Translations under genes and position numbers: made by a program
Part shown: one piece after another, positions 40,288 to 47,834 of the stretch
How the letters are laid out: each line of letters opens with the position of its first letter
Numbering within the stretch: the stretch's first letter is position 1
Assembly (NCBI GenBank): GCA_905201895.1
Contig: CAJKPX010000008.1
Coordinates: 1 to 64,000 of the forward strand
Length of the DNA stretch: 64,000 nt
Source: an uncultured Eubacteriales bacterium
GTDB taxonomy: Bacteria; Bacillota; Clostridia; Oscillospirales; CAG-272
Direction of reading: 5' to 3'
The notes under the pieces: model-generated
Databases searched by the model: none
Told to the model about the DNA's origin: nothing
The model's input: only the letters and a program-made list of their open reading frames with translations

Positions 40288-41024
40288 ACCGATACTATTA
40301 CGACCTGCACGTTCATTCCTGCCTATCCCCCTGTGCCGATAATGACATGACCCCCAATAACATTGCGGGCATGGCGGCGCTGGCAGGCTTGAATATCCTT
40401 GCACTCACCGATCATAACACCTGCAGAAACTGTCCCGCGTTCTTCGCGGCGGCAAAAAAGCAGGGCATCATTCCGATCGCGGGAATGGAATTGACCACGG
40501 CGGAGGACATCCACATCGTTTGTCTTTTTGAGCGTCTTGAGAACGCGATGCAATTTAGCGACGCGGTGGACGCACGGCGGATCAGAATTCCAAACCGCAC
40601 CGACATCTTCGGAGATCAACTCCTGACTGATGAGGACGATCAAGTGATCGGAACCGATGAATTTTTGCTTTCCAATGCAACCGAGCTCATGCTCGATGAG
40701 GTTCCGCCTTTGGTGGCGGAGCATCACGGCATCTGCTTTCCCGCCCACGTTGACCGTGAGGCAAACGGAATTCTTGCAACGCTGGGAAGCTTTCCGGAAA
40801 CACCGCGCTTTTCGGTTGCGGAATTTCACGATGCATCCAAAATCGGGGCGTACCGTGAAAAGCACCCCGCGCTGAATGAGATGCGTCTTGTGATCGGATC
40901 GGATGCGCATTATCTTTGGGACATTCGCGATCGGGACGATTATTTCGAGCTCGCGGATGAGCCTTACAGTACAGATTACGTTCGGAGCCAATTGTTCCGT
41001 GTGTTGGGAGGGAAGAACGGTTGA
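40284..41024 (+). CDS. PHP-domain phosphoesterase
   Basis: A 246-residue polymerase-and-histidinol-phosphatase-type metal hydrolase. The metal-binding motifs are DLHVHSCLSP, LTDHNT, GMELTT, PAHVDR and GSDAH. Related enzymes hydrolyse nucleotides such as pAp, short oligonucleotides or sugar phosphates. It starts with GTG at 40284, overlapping the previous stop (GTGA). PHP genes recur beside HydS-type hydrogenases, but the substrate in that setting is, to my knowledge, unsettled. Confidence 0.82.
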   Translation: MNRYYYDLHVHSCLSPCADNDMTPNNIAGMAALAGLNILALTDHNTCRNCPAFFAAAKKQGIIPIAGMELTTAEDIHIVCLFERLENAMQFSDAVDARRIRIPNRTDIFGDQLLTDEDDQVIGTDEFLLSNATELMLDEVPPLVAEHHGICFPAHVDREANGILATLGSFPETPRFSVAEFHDASKIGAYREKHPALNEMRLVIGSDAHYLWDIRDRDDYFELADEPYSTDYVRSQLFRVLGGKNG

Positions 41025-41584
41025 AGGAGCTATCACTCAACGTCCTTGATATCACCGAGAATTCGGTTAAGGCGGGGGCAACGCTGATCAAAATCGTTCT
41101 CGAGGAAACCGAAGAAACGCTGCGTTTCACGGTTTCCGATAACGGTTGCGGCATGCGCGAGGAGATTCTGCGCGGCGTGATCGACCCCTTCTATACCACA
41201 CGAACCACCCGAAAGGTTGGGCTCGGGATTCCGCTTCTCAAGCTGGCGGCGGAGCAAACGGGCGGAGAAATCCGCATCACCTCGCGCCACGAGTCCGAGT
41301 ATCCCGAGGATCACGGCACCGAAACAAGTGCACTGTTTTACAAAAACCACATCGACTTCACGCCGATGGGGGATATCGTTTCCACAATGACGACCCTGAT
41401 CCAGGGAAGTCCGGAAATTGATTTTGAATTTCTCCACACTGCTCCGAATTTGCGCGTGGAATTGAGCACGCAGCAAATGCGCGAGATATTGGGCGGGGAA
41501 ATTCCGCTGAACGATCCTGAGATCATTCGATGGATCGGACAGTTTATGAAAGAGCAATATGAAAATATTACTAATAATGAATGA
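41021..41584 (+). CDS. GHKL ATPase (histidine-kinase-like ATP-binding protein)
   Basis: A 187-residue protein with the ATP-binding core of sensor kinases: N box ITENSVKAGA, G1 DNGCGM, and G2 GLGIPLLK. There is no dimerisation/phosphoacceptor helix and no transmembrane segment. The last 70 residues form an extra alpha/beta part with no motif I recognise. The start is TTG at 41021, overlapping the PHP stop (TTGA). With the RsbW-like protein it is the second GHKL ATPase of the cassette. Confidence 0.78.
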   Translation: MKELSLNVLDITENSVKAGATLIKIVLEETEETLRFTVSDNGCGMREEILRGVIDPFYTTRTTRKVGLGIPLLKLAAEQTGGEIRITSRHESEYPEDHGTETSALFYKNHIDFTPMGDIVSTMTTLIQGSPEIDFEFLHTAPNLRVELSTQQMREILGGEIPLNDPEIIRWIGQFMKEQYENITNNE

Positions 41585-41601
41585 AGGAAGGAACTGAAAC
41601 T

Positions 41602-41973
41602 ATGAAATCTTTGGCAGAGCTTGCAGCGATCAGAGAAAAAATGAAAGACAAGATCGTGCTCCGTGAAGGTGGTAGTGACACGAGAATCGTTGTTGGTATG
41701 GCAACCTGCGGAATTGCTGCAGGTGCACGTCCCGTTCTCAACGCTTTCGTAGAGGGCGTTGATAAGGAGGGCCTGAACGGTAGTGTCATCGTATCGCAGA
41801 CCGGTTGCATCGGTTTGTGCCAGTATGAGCCGATCGTTGAGGTTTACACGGCAGGCAACGAAAAGGTCACCTATGTGAAGATGACTGTTGAAAAGGCTGA
41901 AAAGGTGCTCAAGGAGCATATCAAGGGCGGCAAGGTTGTGGCAGAGTACACGATCAATGGCGCAAATGCATAA
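41602..41973 (+). CDS. Thioredoxin-like [2Fe-2S] ferredoxin (HydD-like)
   Basis: A 123-residue protein with cysteines in ATCGIAAGA and TGCIGLCQYEP, the pattern of thioredoxin-like [2Fe-2S] ferredoxins. The N-terminal part of HydB has the same fold, so this is a stand-alone paralogue of it. Similar small subunits occur in bifurcating hydrogenase operons. I chose ATG 41602 because AAGGAAGGAA sits eight bases upstream; an ATG at 41581 lacks a site. Confidence 0.82.
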   Translation: MKSLAELAAIREKMKDKIVLREGGSDTRIVVGMATCGIAAGARPVLNAFVEGVDKEGLNGSVIVSQTGCIGLCQYEPIVEVYTAGNEKVTYVKMTVEKAEKVLKEHIKGGKVVAEYTINGANA

Positions 41974-41991
41974 TTTGGAGGTGGCATTTTC

Positions 41992-43818
41992 ATGATTCGT
42001 TCTCACGTATTGGTATGTGGCGGTACCGGATGTACTTCGTCCGGAAGCCCGAAGATTCAGGCTGCTTTTGAGTCCGAGATCAAAAAGAATGGCTTGGAGG
42101 CAGAGGTTAAGGTCGTTCAGACCGGTTGTTTCGGTCTTTGCGCTCTCGGTCCCGTTGTTATCGTTTACCCCGACGGAACCTTTTACAGCAACGTAACCGT
42201 AGAGGACGTTGCAGAGATCACCAGCGAGCATCTGCTCAAGGGTCGTGTTGTGGAAAGACTCGTCTACAACGACGTTGGTGACAACGTTGCAAACGTTGAG
42301 GATGCACATGCATCGCTCAGCGATACAACCTTCTACAAATCCCAGCACCGTGTTGCACTCCGCAACTGCGGCGTGATCAACCCCGAGAACATCGAGGAAT
42401 ACATCGCAATGGACGGTTATTCCGCTCTGGGTAAGGCTCTGACCGAGATGACTCCCGACGAGGTTATCCAGACCATTCTTGATTCCGGACTTCGCGGACG
42501 CGGAGGCGCAGGCTTCCCGACCGGTCTGAAGTGGAAGTTCGCTTCGGGCAACCGCGGACAGGTTCAGAAGTACGTATGCTGCAACGCCGACGAGGGTGAC
42601 CCCGGTGCATTCATGGACCGTTCGATCCTCGAGGGTGACCCCCATGCTCTGATCGAGGCTATGGCAATTGCCGGCTACGCAATCGGTGCTAACCAGGGTT
42701 ACGTTTACGTTCGTGCTGAGTACCCGATCGCCGTAAACCGCCTCCAGATCGCAATTGATCAGGCAAAGGAATACGGTCTGCTCGGCGAAAACATTTTCGG
42801 CACCGATTTCTCCTTCGACCTCGGCATTCGCCTTGGCGCAGGTGCATTCGTGTGCGGTGAGGAGACCGCTCTGATGACCTCGATCGAGGGCAAGCGCGGC
42901 GAGCCCCGTCCCCGTCCTCCTTTCCCTGCAGTAAAGGGTCTGTTCGACCGTCCCACGGTTCTGAACAACGTTGAAACCTATGCAAACATTCCTCAGATCA
43001 TCAACAACGGCGTTGAGTGGTTCCGTTCGATGGGTACCGAGAAGTCCAAGGGCACCAAGGTATTCGCACTCGGCGGTAAGATCAAGAACACCGGTCTGGT
43101 TGAGGTTCCCATGGGTACCACCCTGCGCACGATCATCGAGGAGATCGGCGGCGGCATCCCGAACGGCAAGAAGTTCAAGGCTGCTCAAACCGGTGGACCT
43201 TCCGGCGGATGCATTCCCGCACACCTGATCGACACGCCCATCGACTACGATAACCTGCTCGAGATCGGCTCGATGATGGGTTCGGGCGGTCTGATCGTTA
43301 TGGACGAGGACAACTGCATGGTTGACATTGCACGCTTCTTCCTTGACTTCACGGTTGATGAATCCTGCGGTAAGTGCACGCCCTGCCGTGTTGGTACCAA
43401 GAGACTGCTTGAGCTGCTTGACAAGATTATCGCCGGAAAGGGCGAGCTTGAGGATCTTGATAGACTCGAGGAGCTTTCCAACTATATCAAGTCCGCATCT
43501 CTGTGCGGTCTGGGTCAGACGGCTCCGAACCCCGTTCTGTCCACCCTCCGTTATTTCAGAGAGGAGTACATCGCTCACATCGTGGACAAGAAGTGTCCTG
43601 CCGGCGTTTGCAAGAGCCTGCTCAGCTTCACCATCGACGCCGACAAGTGCATTGGCTGCGGTATGTGTGCTAAACAGTGCCCCGCATCTGCAATCGCAAG
43701 AACCGACTACGTGGCTCCCGGTCACAAGCTCGCATCCTTCAAGATCGACACTGCAAAGTGCGTGAAGTGCGGAGCATGCCTGCCCACGTGTAAGTTCAAA
43801 GCTATTTCCAAAGTTTAA
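41992..43818 (+). CDS. hydB: NuoF-like NADH/FMN subunit of bifurcating hydrogenase (HydB)
   Basis: A 608-residue flavoprotein subunit. The N-terminal [2Fe-2S] domain has CGGTGC and TGCFGLC. The FMN/NADH core has GRGGAGFPTGLKW, NADEGDPGAFMDRS and CGEETALMTSIEGKRG. The cluster motif CGKCTPCRVGT follows, and the C-terminus carries two [4Fe-4S] sites (CIGCGMCAKQCP, CVKCGACLPTC). This is the full HydB/HndC layout, where NAD(H) and ferredoxin pathways meet. It lies 18 bases after the HydD-like gene and 19 bases before hydA. Confidence 0.95.
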   Translation: MIRSHVLVCGGTGCTSSGSPKIQAAFESEIKKNGLEAEVKVVQTGCFGLCALGPVVIVYPDGTFYSNVTVEDVAEITSEHLLKGRVVERLVYNDVGDNVANVEDAHASLSDTTFYKSQHRVALRNCGVINPENIEEYIAMDGYSALGKALTEMTPDEVIQTILDSGLRGRGGAGFPTGLKWKFASGNRGQVQKYVCCNADEGDPGAFMDRSILEGDPHALIEAMAIAGYAIGANQGYVYVRAEYPIAVNRLQIAIDQAKEYGLLGENIFGTDFSFDLGIRLGAGAFVCGEETALMTSIEGKRGEPRPRPPFPAVKGLFDRPTVLNNVETYANIPQIINNGVEWFRSMGTEKSKGTKVFALGGKIKNTGLVEVPMGTTLRTIIEEIGGGIPNGKKFKAAQTGGPSGGCIPAHLIDTPIDYDNLLEIGSMMGSGGLIVMDEDNCMVDIARFFLDFTVDESCGKCTPCRVGTKRLLELLDKIIAGKGELEDLDRLEELSNYIKSASLCGLGQTAPNPVLSTLRYFREEYIAHIVDKKCPAGVCKSLLSFTIDADKCIGCGMCAKQCPASAIARTDYVAPGHKLASFKIDTAKCVKCGACLPTCKFKAISKV

Positions 43819-43837
43819 GAAAGGAGAATTGTGGACA

Positions 43838-45595
43838 ATGGATATGATTAATGTAAAAATTAACGGTGTCGACTATTCGGTCGCCAAGGGTTCCACGGTT
43901 CTGGAAGCCGCAAAAGCAGCGCATATTGATATTCCCACGCTCTGCTACCTGAAGGACATCAACGAGATCGGCGCATGCCGTCTCTGCCTTGTAGAGATCG
44001 CCGAGATGCGCGGTCCCGCACTTGGTCCCTGGCGCATGGTAACCGCTTGCGTATATCCCTGCACCGAGGGCATGGAGATCAAGACCAACACGCCCAAGAT
44101 CGCTGCTTCGCGCAAGATGAACCTTGAGCTGCTGCTCTCCAACCACAATCAGGACTGCCTCTCCTGCGTACGCTCGACCAACTGCGAGCTGCAGACCCTT
44201 TGCCGTGAGTACGGCGTTACTTCCTCCACCTTTGTTGGAGAGAAGACCGAGTCGGTGATCGACGATAAGTCTCCCATCATCCGCGACAACAGCAAGTGCG
44301 TTCTTTGCCGCCGTTGCGTTGCAACCTGCTCCAAGATTCAGCAGATCGGCGTAATCGGTGCAAACAACCGTGGTTTCGATACCTACGTTGGCTCGCAGTT
44401 CGGCATCAACCTTGCTGACACGTCCTGCATCAACTGCGGACAGTGCATCGTTTCTTGCCCTGTTGGCGCTCTCTATGAGAGAGATGATACCGACGATGTA
44501 TTCGCAGCACTTGCAGATCCCACCAAGCATACCGTGATCTGCACCGCTCCTTCTGTTCGCGCACAGATCGGTGAGTGCTTCGGCTATGAGCCCGGCACCG
44601 ACTGCGAGGGCAAGATGGTTGCTGCTCTCAAGGCTCTTGGCTTTGATGGCGTTTACGATATGAACCTCACTGCAGACCTGACCATCGTTGAGGAAGCAAA
44701 CGAGCTCCTCGGCAGAGTGAAGAATGGCGGCGCGCTGCCCATGATTACCTCCTGCTCGCCCGGATGGATCAAGTATTGCGAGCACTATTTCCCTGAATTC
44801 ACCGATAACCTCTCCACCTGCAAGTCTCCTCAGCAGATGTTCGGTGCGGTTGTTAAGACCTACTACGCACAGAAGATGGGCTGGGATCCCAAGGACATCG
44901 TGATGGTATCGGCAATTCCTTGTACCGCTAAGAAGTTTGAGGTTGGCAGACCCAACCAGGCTGCTGCCGGCGTTCCCGACGTTGACTATGCGATCACCAC
45001 CCGTGAGGTTGGCAGAATGATCCATAAGGCAGGCATCAACTTCCGCGCTCTTGAGGATGCGAAGTTTGACGATCCCTTTGCAATCGGATCGGGCGCAGGC
45101 GCGATCTTCGGCGCAACCGGTGGCGTTATGGAGGCTGCTCTCCGTTATGCTGCTGAGGTCATCCTGGGCAAGAAGCTTGAGAAGGTTGACTTCACCGAGG
45201 TTCGTGGCACCGAGGGTATCAAGACCGCTTCCTATAAGCTTGGCGATCTGACCATCAACGTGGCAGTTGCATCGAGCACGGGTAAGGCAAAGGAGCTGCT
45301 CAACAAGGTTAAGGCAGGCGAGCTCGACGTTCAGTTCATCGAGATCATGGGATGCCCCGGCGGTTGTGTAAACGGCGGCGGTCAGCCCATTCAGCCCGCA
45401 TCCGTTCGTATGAACACCGACCTGCGCGCAGTTCGTGCAGCCGTTCTTTACAACGACGATGCAAACGATTCGCTCCGCAAGTCTCAGGACAACCTCGCAG
45501 TTCAGAAGCTGTATGACGAGTTCTTCGGCGCTCCCAACAGCCACAAGGCTCACGAGATCCTGCACACCACCTATGTCAAGAGAGGACTTTATTAA
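43838..45595 (+). CDS. hydA: NADH-dependent [FeFe]-hydrogenase catalytic subunit (HydA, group A)
   Basis: A 585-residue catalytic subunit. In order: a NuoG-like [2Fe-2S] domain (Cys 36, 47, 50 and 71 or 75), a His-Cys [4Fe-4S] motif around HNQDCLSCVRSTNC, two [4Fe-4S] sites (CVLCRRCVATC, CINCGQCIVSC), and the H-cluster domain. The H-cluster motifs are TSCSPGW (304-310), PCTAKKFE (361-368) and GCPGGCVNGGGQP (505-517). The first motif has Ser307 where most enzymes have a second Cys. It completes a HydABC complex that would oxidise NADH and ferredoxin together to make hydrogen. The ATG at 43838 follows AAGGAGA. The maturation genes hydE, hydF and hydG are not in the window. Confidence 0.94.
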   Translation: MDMINVKINGVDYSVAKGSTVLEAAKAAHIDIPTLCYLKDINEIGACRLCLVEIAEMRGPALGPWRMVTACVYPCTEGMEIKTNTPKIAASRKMNLELLLSNHNQDCLSCVRSTNCELQTLCREYGVTSSTFVGEKTESVIDDKSPIIRDNSKCVLCRRCVATCSKIQQIGVIGANNRGFDTYVGSQFGINLADTSCINCGQCIVSCPVGALYERDDTDDVFAALADPTKHTVICTAPSVRAQIGECFGYEPGTDCEGKMVAALKALGFDGVYDMNLTADLTIVEEANELLGRVKNGGALPMITSCSPGWIKYCEHYFPEFTDNLSTCKSPQQMFGAVVKTYYAQKMGWDPKDIVMVSAIPCTAKKFEVGRPNQAAAGVPDVDYAITTREVGRMIHKAGINFRALEDAKFDDPFAIGSGAGAIFGATGGVMEAALRYAAEVILGKKLEKVDFTEVRGTEGIKTASYKLGDLTINVAVASSTGKAKELLNKVKAGELDVQFIEIMGCPGGCVNGGGQPIQPASVRMNTDLRAVRAAVLYNDDANDSLRKSQDNLAVQKLYDEFFGAPNSHKAHEILHTTYVKRGLY

Positions 45596-45607
45596 TCCTT
45601 GATTGCT

Positions 45608-45650
45608 CGTGGGATGTCCTTCGCAAGAAGGGCATCCCACGATTTTCTTT
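45608..45650 (+). terminator. Terminator after hydA
   Basis: CGTGGGATGTCCTTC (45608-45622) pairs with GAAGGGCATCCCACG (45627-45641) with one mismatch and a four-base loop, followed by ATTTTCTTT. Confidence 0.82.
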
Positions 45651-45656
45651 CATACG

Positions 45657-45708
45657 AAAAAAAGACGGCTCAAACGCATTCTTGTATTTGAGCCGTCTTT
45701 TTTTGTTG
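45657..45708. terminator. Bidirectional terminator between hydA and the glucosidase gene
   Basis: AAAGACGGCTCAAA (45661-45674) pairs with TTTGAGCCGTCTTT (45687-45700). A run of As lies on the left and of Ts on the right, so it can stop both converging transcripts. Confidence 0.88.
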
Positions 45709-45716
45709 ATGAATTG

Positions 45717-47405
45717 TTATTTGATACGCTCGTAGATTTCAACCTCCCAGGGGAGAAGCATTCTGCCGCCTGACAGGGAAGGGGTGGTATCCTGCTTGTT
45801 GGTCAGCCTGCGTAGCCATTCGTGCTCCCCGATTTCGTTGGGAATTTCAAAGGGAACCGTTTTGCCGGAATGGTTGGCAACGATGAGCAGGGTCTGGCGC
45901 ATGCAGCTACGCGTGTAGAGAATGATCTCGTTGTGATCCTCCAGGAAGAACTGAAGATCACCGTCGATGATCGCGGGATCCTCGCGGCGCATCCGGATGA
46001 GCGATTGATAGAAAGCAAAGATGGAGTGCTCGCTTTTACGGTCTGCCTCCAGGTTGATTTCGGTATATCTCGGGTTGACCTTGAGCCATGGCTTTCCCGA
46101 GGAAAAGCCTGCATTTTCGCTACCGTCCCATTGATAGGGGGTGCGAGCGTTGTCGCGGCTTCGAGGCGCGAGCGTGTCGATCGCTTCCTTCGGGGAAACA
46201 CCCGATGCGATCATGGCGTGATAGTCGCCAACCGTATAGCAGCAGTTGTAGTCCTCAATGCGGTCATATTTCACGTTCACCATTCCGATTTCCTCGCCCT
46301 GATAGATAAAGGGCGTGCCGGGGGTGGTGTGAATGAGAGTGGCAAGCAGCTTTGCCGAATCTGCTCTGTATTCTGCACTGTCACAGCCATAGCAGGACAC
46401 CTGCCGTGCGGAATCGTGATTGGAGAGATATTGCACCGCCCACGCGTTCTGTGCGAGAACCGCTGCCCAGTTTTTCTGAACTCTGCGGAAATGCTCGGTT
46501 GTGAGCGAATAAAGGGTACGATGAGAAAGCTGGAAGTGATACACCATGTCGATCTCCTCGCGTGCGGCGCCAACGTAATCCACCGCATTTTTGTGCGTCA
46601 CACCCGCGCCCTCGCCAACGGTCATACAGTCTCTCGGACCGAACACCTCGGTATACATTTCGTGCAGCAGCTCGTGAATTCCCTCAACGTTCGTGCACAT
46701 GGAGGGATCCGCGATAAATCCGTTTCTGTCGAGCAGAAGATCGGGCGTCTTCTGTGTGTCGGGGAATCCTTCCGGTTTTTTGAAGCGCGTGAAAATGTCA
46801 AGGCGGAATCCGTCCACACCGAGGTCGATCCACCAATGGAGCATATCGTAGATTTCGCGTCGCAGAGGCTCGTATTCCCAGTTCAGGTCGGGCATTTTGA
46901 TTGAATATTGGTGCAGATAATATTCTCCCGTCAGCTCATCAAATTCCCATGCCGAGCCGTTGCCCTCGCGGAAATAACTGCCCCAGTTGTTCGGCTCGGA
47001 GCCATCTTCCTTCGGGGGTTGCCAGATGTAGTAATTGCGGTAGGGGTTATCCTTGGATTTGCGCGATTCTTGAAACCATTTATGCTCGTCGGAGGAGTGG
47101 TTGAGTACCATGTCCATGATTACACGGATACCCATGCCGTGTGCCATATCGAGCAGCTCCTTGAAATCCTCGAGTGTTCCGTAGGCAGGGTCAATATCCC
47201 GATAATCGGCAACGTCATATCCGTTGTCAACTTGAGGGGAGGTGTAAATTGGCGTGAACCAAATGCAGTTCACACCCAGATCACGCAAAACGTGAAGCTT
47301 TGACATTACACCGCGCAGGTCTCCAATGCCGTCACCGTTGGAATCGCAAAAGCTTTTGCAGTAAATCTGATAAACAACGGCTTCCTGCCACCATTTCTTT
47401 TTCAT
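45717..47405 (-). CDS. GH13 alpha-glucosidase / oligo-1,6-glucosidase
   Basis: A 562-residue cytoplasmic glycoside hydrolase. The barrel begins WWQEAVVYQIYCKSF and has the DSNGDGIGDLRG loop. Conserved region II is DGFRLDI with the nucleophile Asp, region III is TVGEGAG with the acid/base Glu, and region IV is YLSNHDS. These fit the alpha-glucosidase/oligo-1,6-glucosidase/trehalose-6-phosphate hydrolase group; the exact linkage cannot be told. No signal peptide. I chose the ATG at 47405, which follows AAAGGAAC. It is a single-gene unit, with a palindrome in its leader. Confidence 0.9.
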   Translation of the reverse strand: MKKKWWQEAVVYQIYCKSFCDSNGDGIGDLRGVMSKLHVLRDLGVNCIWFTPIYTSPQVDNGYDVADYRDIDPAYGTLEDFKELLDMAHGMGIRVIMDMVLNHSSDEHKWFQESRKSKDNPYRNYYIWQPPKEDGSEPNNWGSYFREGNGSAWEFDELTGEYYLHQYSIKMPDLNWEYEPLRREIYDMLHWWIDLGVDGFRLDIFTRFKKPEGFPDTQKTPDLLLDRNGFIADPSMCTNVEGIHELLHEMYTEVFGPRDCMTVGEGAGVTHKNAVDYVGAAREEIDMVYHFQLSHRTLYSLTTEHFRRVQKNWAAVLAQNAWAVQYLSNHDSARQVSCYGCDSAEYRADSAKLLATLIHTTPGTPFIYQGEEIGMVNVKYDRIEDYNCCYTVGDYHAMIASGVSPKEAIDTLAPRSRDNARTPYQWDGSENAGFSSGKPWLKVNPRYTEINLEADRKSEHSIFAFYQSLIRMRREDPAIIDGDLQFFLEDHNEIILYTRSCMRQTLLIVANHSGKTVPFEIPNEIGEHEWLRRLTNKQDTTPSLSGGRMLLPWEVEIYERIK

Positions 47406-47424
47406 TTCAGTTTGTTCCTTTCGC

Positions 47425-47438
47425 AAACAAATTTGTTT
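47425..47438 (-). promoter_or_regulatory. Palindromic operator candidate in the glucosidase leader
   Basis: AAACAAATTTGTTT is a perfect 14-base palindrome between the -10 box and the Shine-Dalgarno site of the glucosidase gene. That position is typical of a repressor site, for example of a sugar-responsive LacI or GntR regulator. No such regulator gene is adjacent. Confidence 0.4.
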
Positions 47439-47444
47439 TATTAT

Positions 47445-47473
47445 ATCATATAAACTGTCATAAAACATGTCAA
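47445..47473 (-). promoter_or_regulatory. Sigma-A-type promoter for the GH13 gene
   Basis: On the minus strand TTGACA (47468-47473) and TATGAT (47445-47450) with a 17-base spacer. Confidence 0.8.
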
Positions 47474-47558
47474 AATCATGAAATTTTGTGCCGATATTTT
47501 ACCATAAGAACTTGTCAAACTCTGTTTTTTAATTGTAAAAACGTCGGGAGCATAAAAA

Positions 47559-47659
47559 GTGGCTAAGTCATTAACTTAGTCCGAAAAAAAGCGGATGAAC
47601 TGAGTTAAGTACATTAACCACATCACATAGCGTTTTGCAATATTTTTTTGCAATCCGCT
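47559..47659. repeat. Nested inverted repeats in the GH13-SASA intergenic region
   Basis: The 429-base gap between the two genes holds the glucosidase promoter, this structure and the terminator of the SASA gene. Arms at 47559-47582 and 47597-47621 are imperfect complements (GTGGCTAAGT against ACATTAACCAC with matching inner TTAACTTAG and CTGAGTTAA). A second pair, AGCGGAT (47590-47596) and ATCCGCT (47653-47659), interleaves with it. TTTTGCAAT is repeated directly near 47634 and 47646. No ORF is supported. It could be an operator array, a structured RNA or a remnant element. Confidence 0.35.
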
Positions 47660-47771
47660 GTTTTTATTTTACCACGCCTTCAAGAAAAAAGCAATAGCAA
47701 ATTGTTCGCAAAAATCGGCAAATCGTTCGTTTTCTTCTGCCGAATTCTGTTTTTTGAAAAAGGATTCATTC

Positions 47772-47816
47772 AAAAAAAGGGGGTAAGTCAAAAGCGAAAA
47801 GCATTTGACTCACCCC
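47772..47816 (-). terminator. Terminator after the SASA lipoprotein gene
   Basis: The stem formed by 47780-47792 and 47804-47816 (GGGG, AGTCAAA and complements) is followed on the minus strand by a run of seven Ts. Confidence 0.82.
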
Positions 47817-47834
47817 GCAAAATTTTTCAAATCA

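Noticed and set aside
41338..43725. 795-codon antisense frame opposite hydB
   Set aside because: HydB has all expected cofactor sites; the antisense product resembles no protein I know and lacks a start site.
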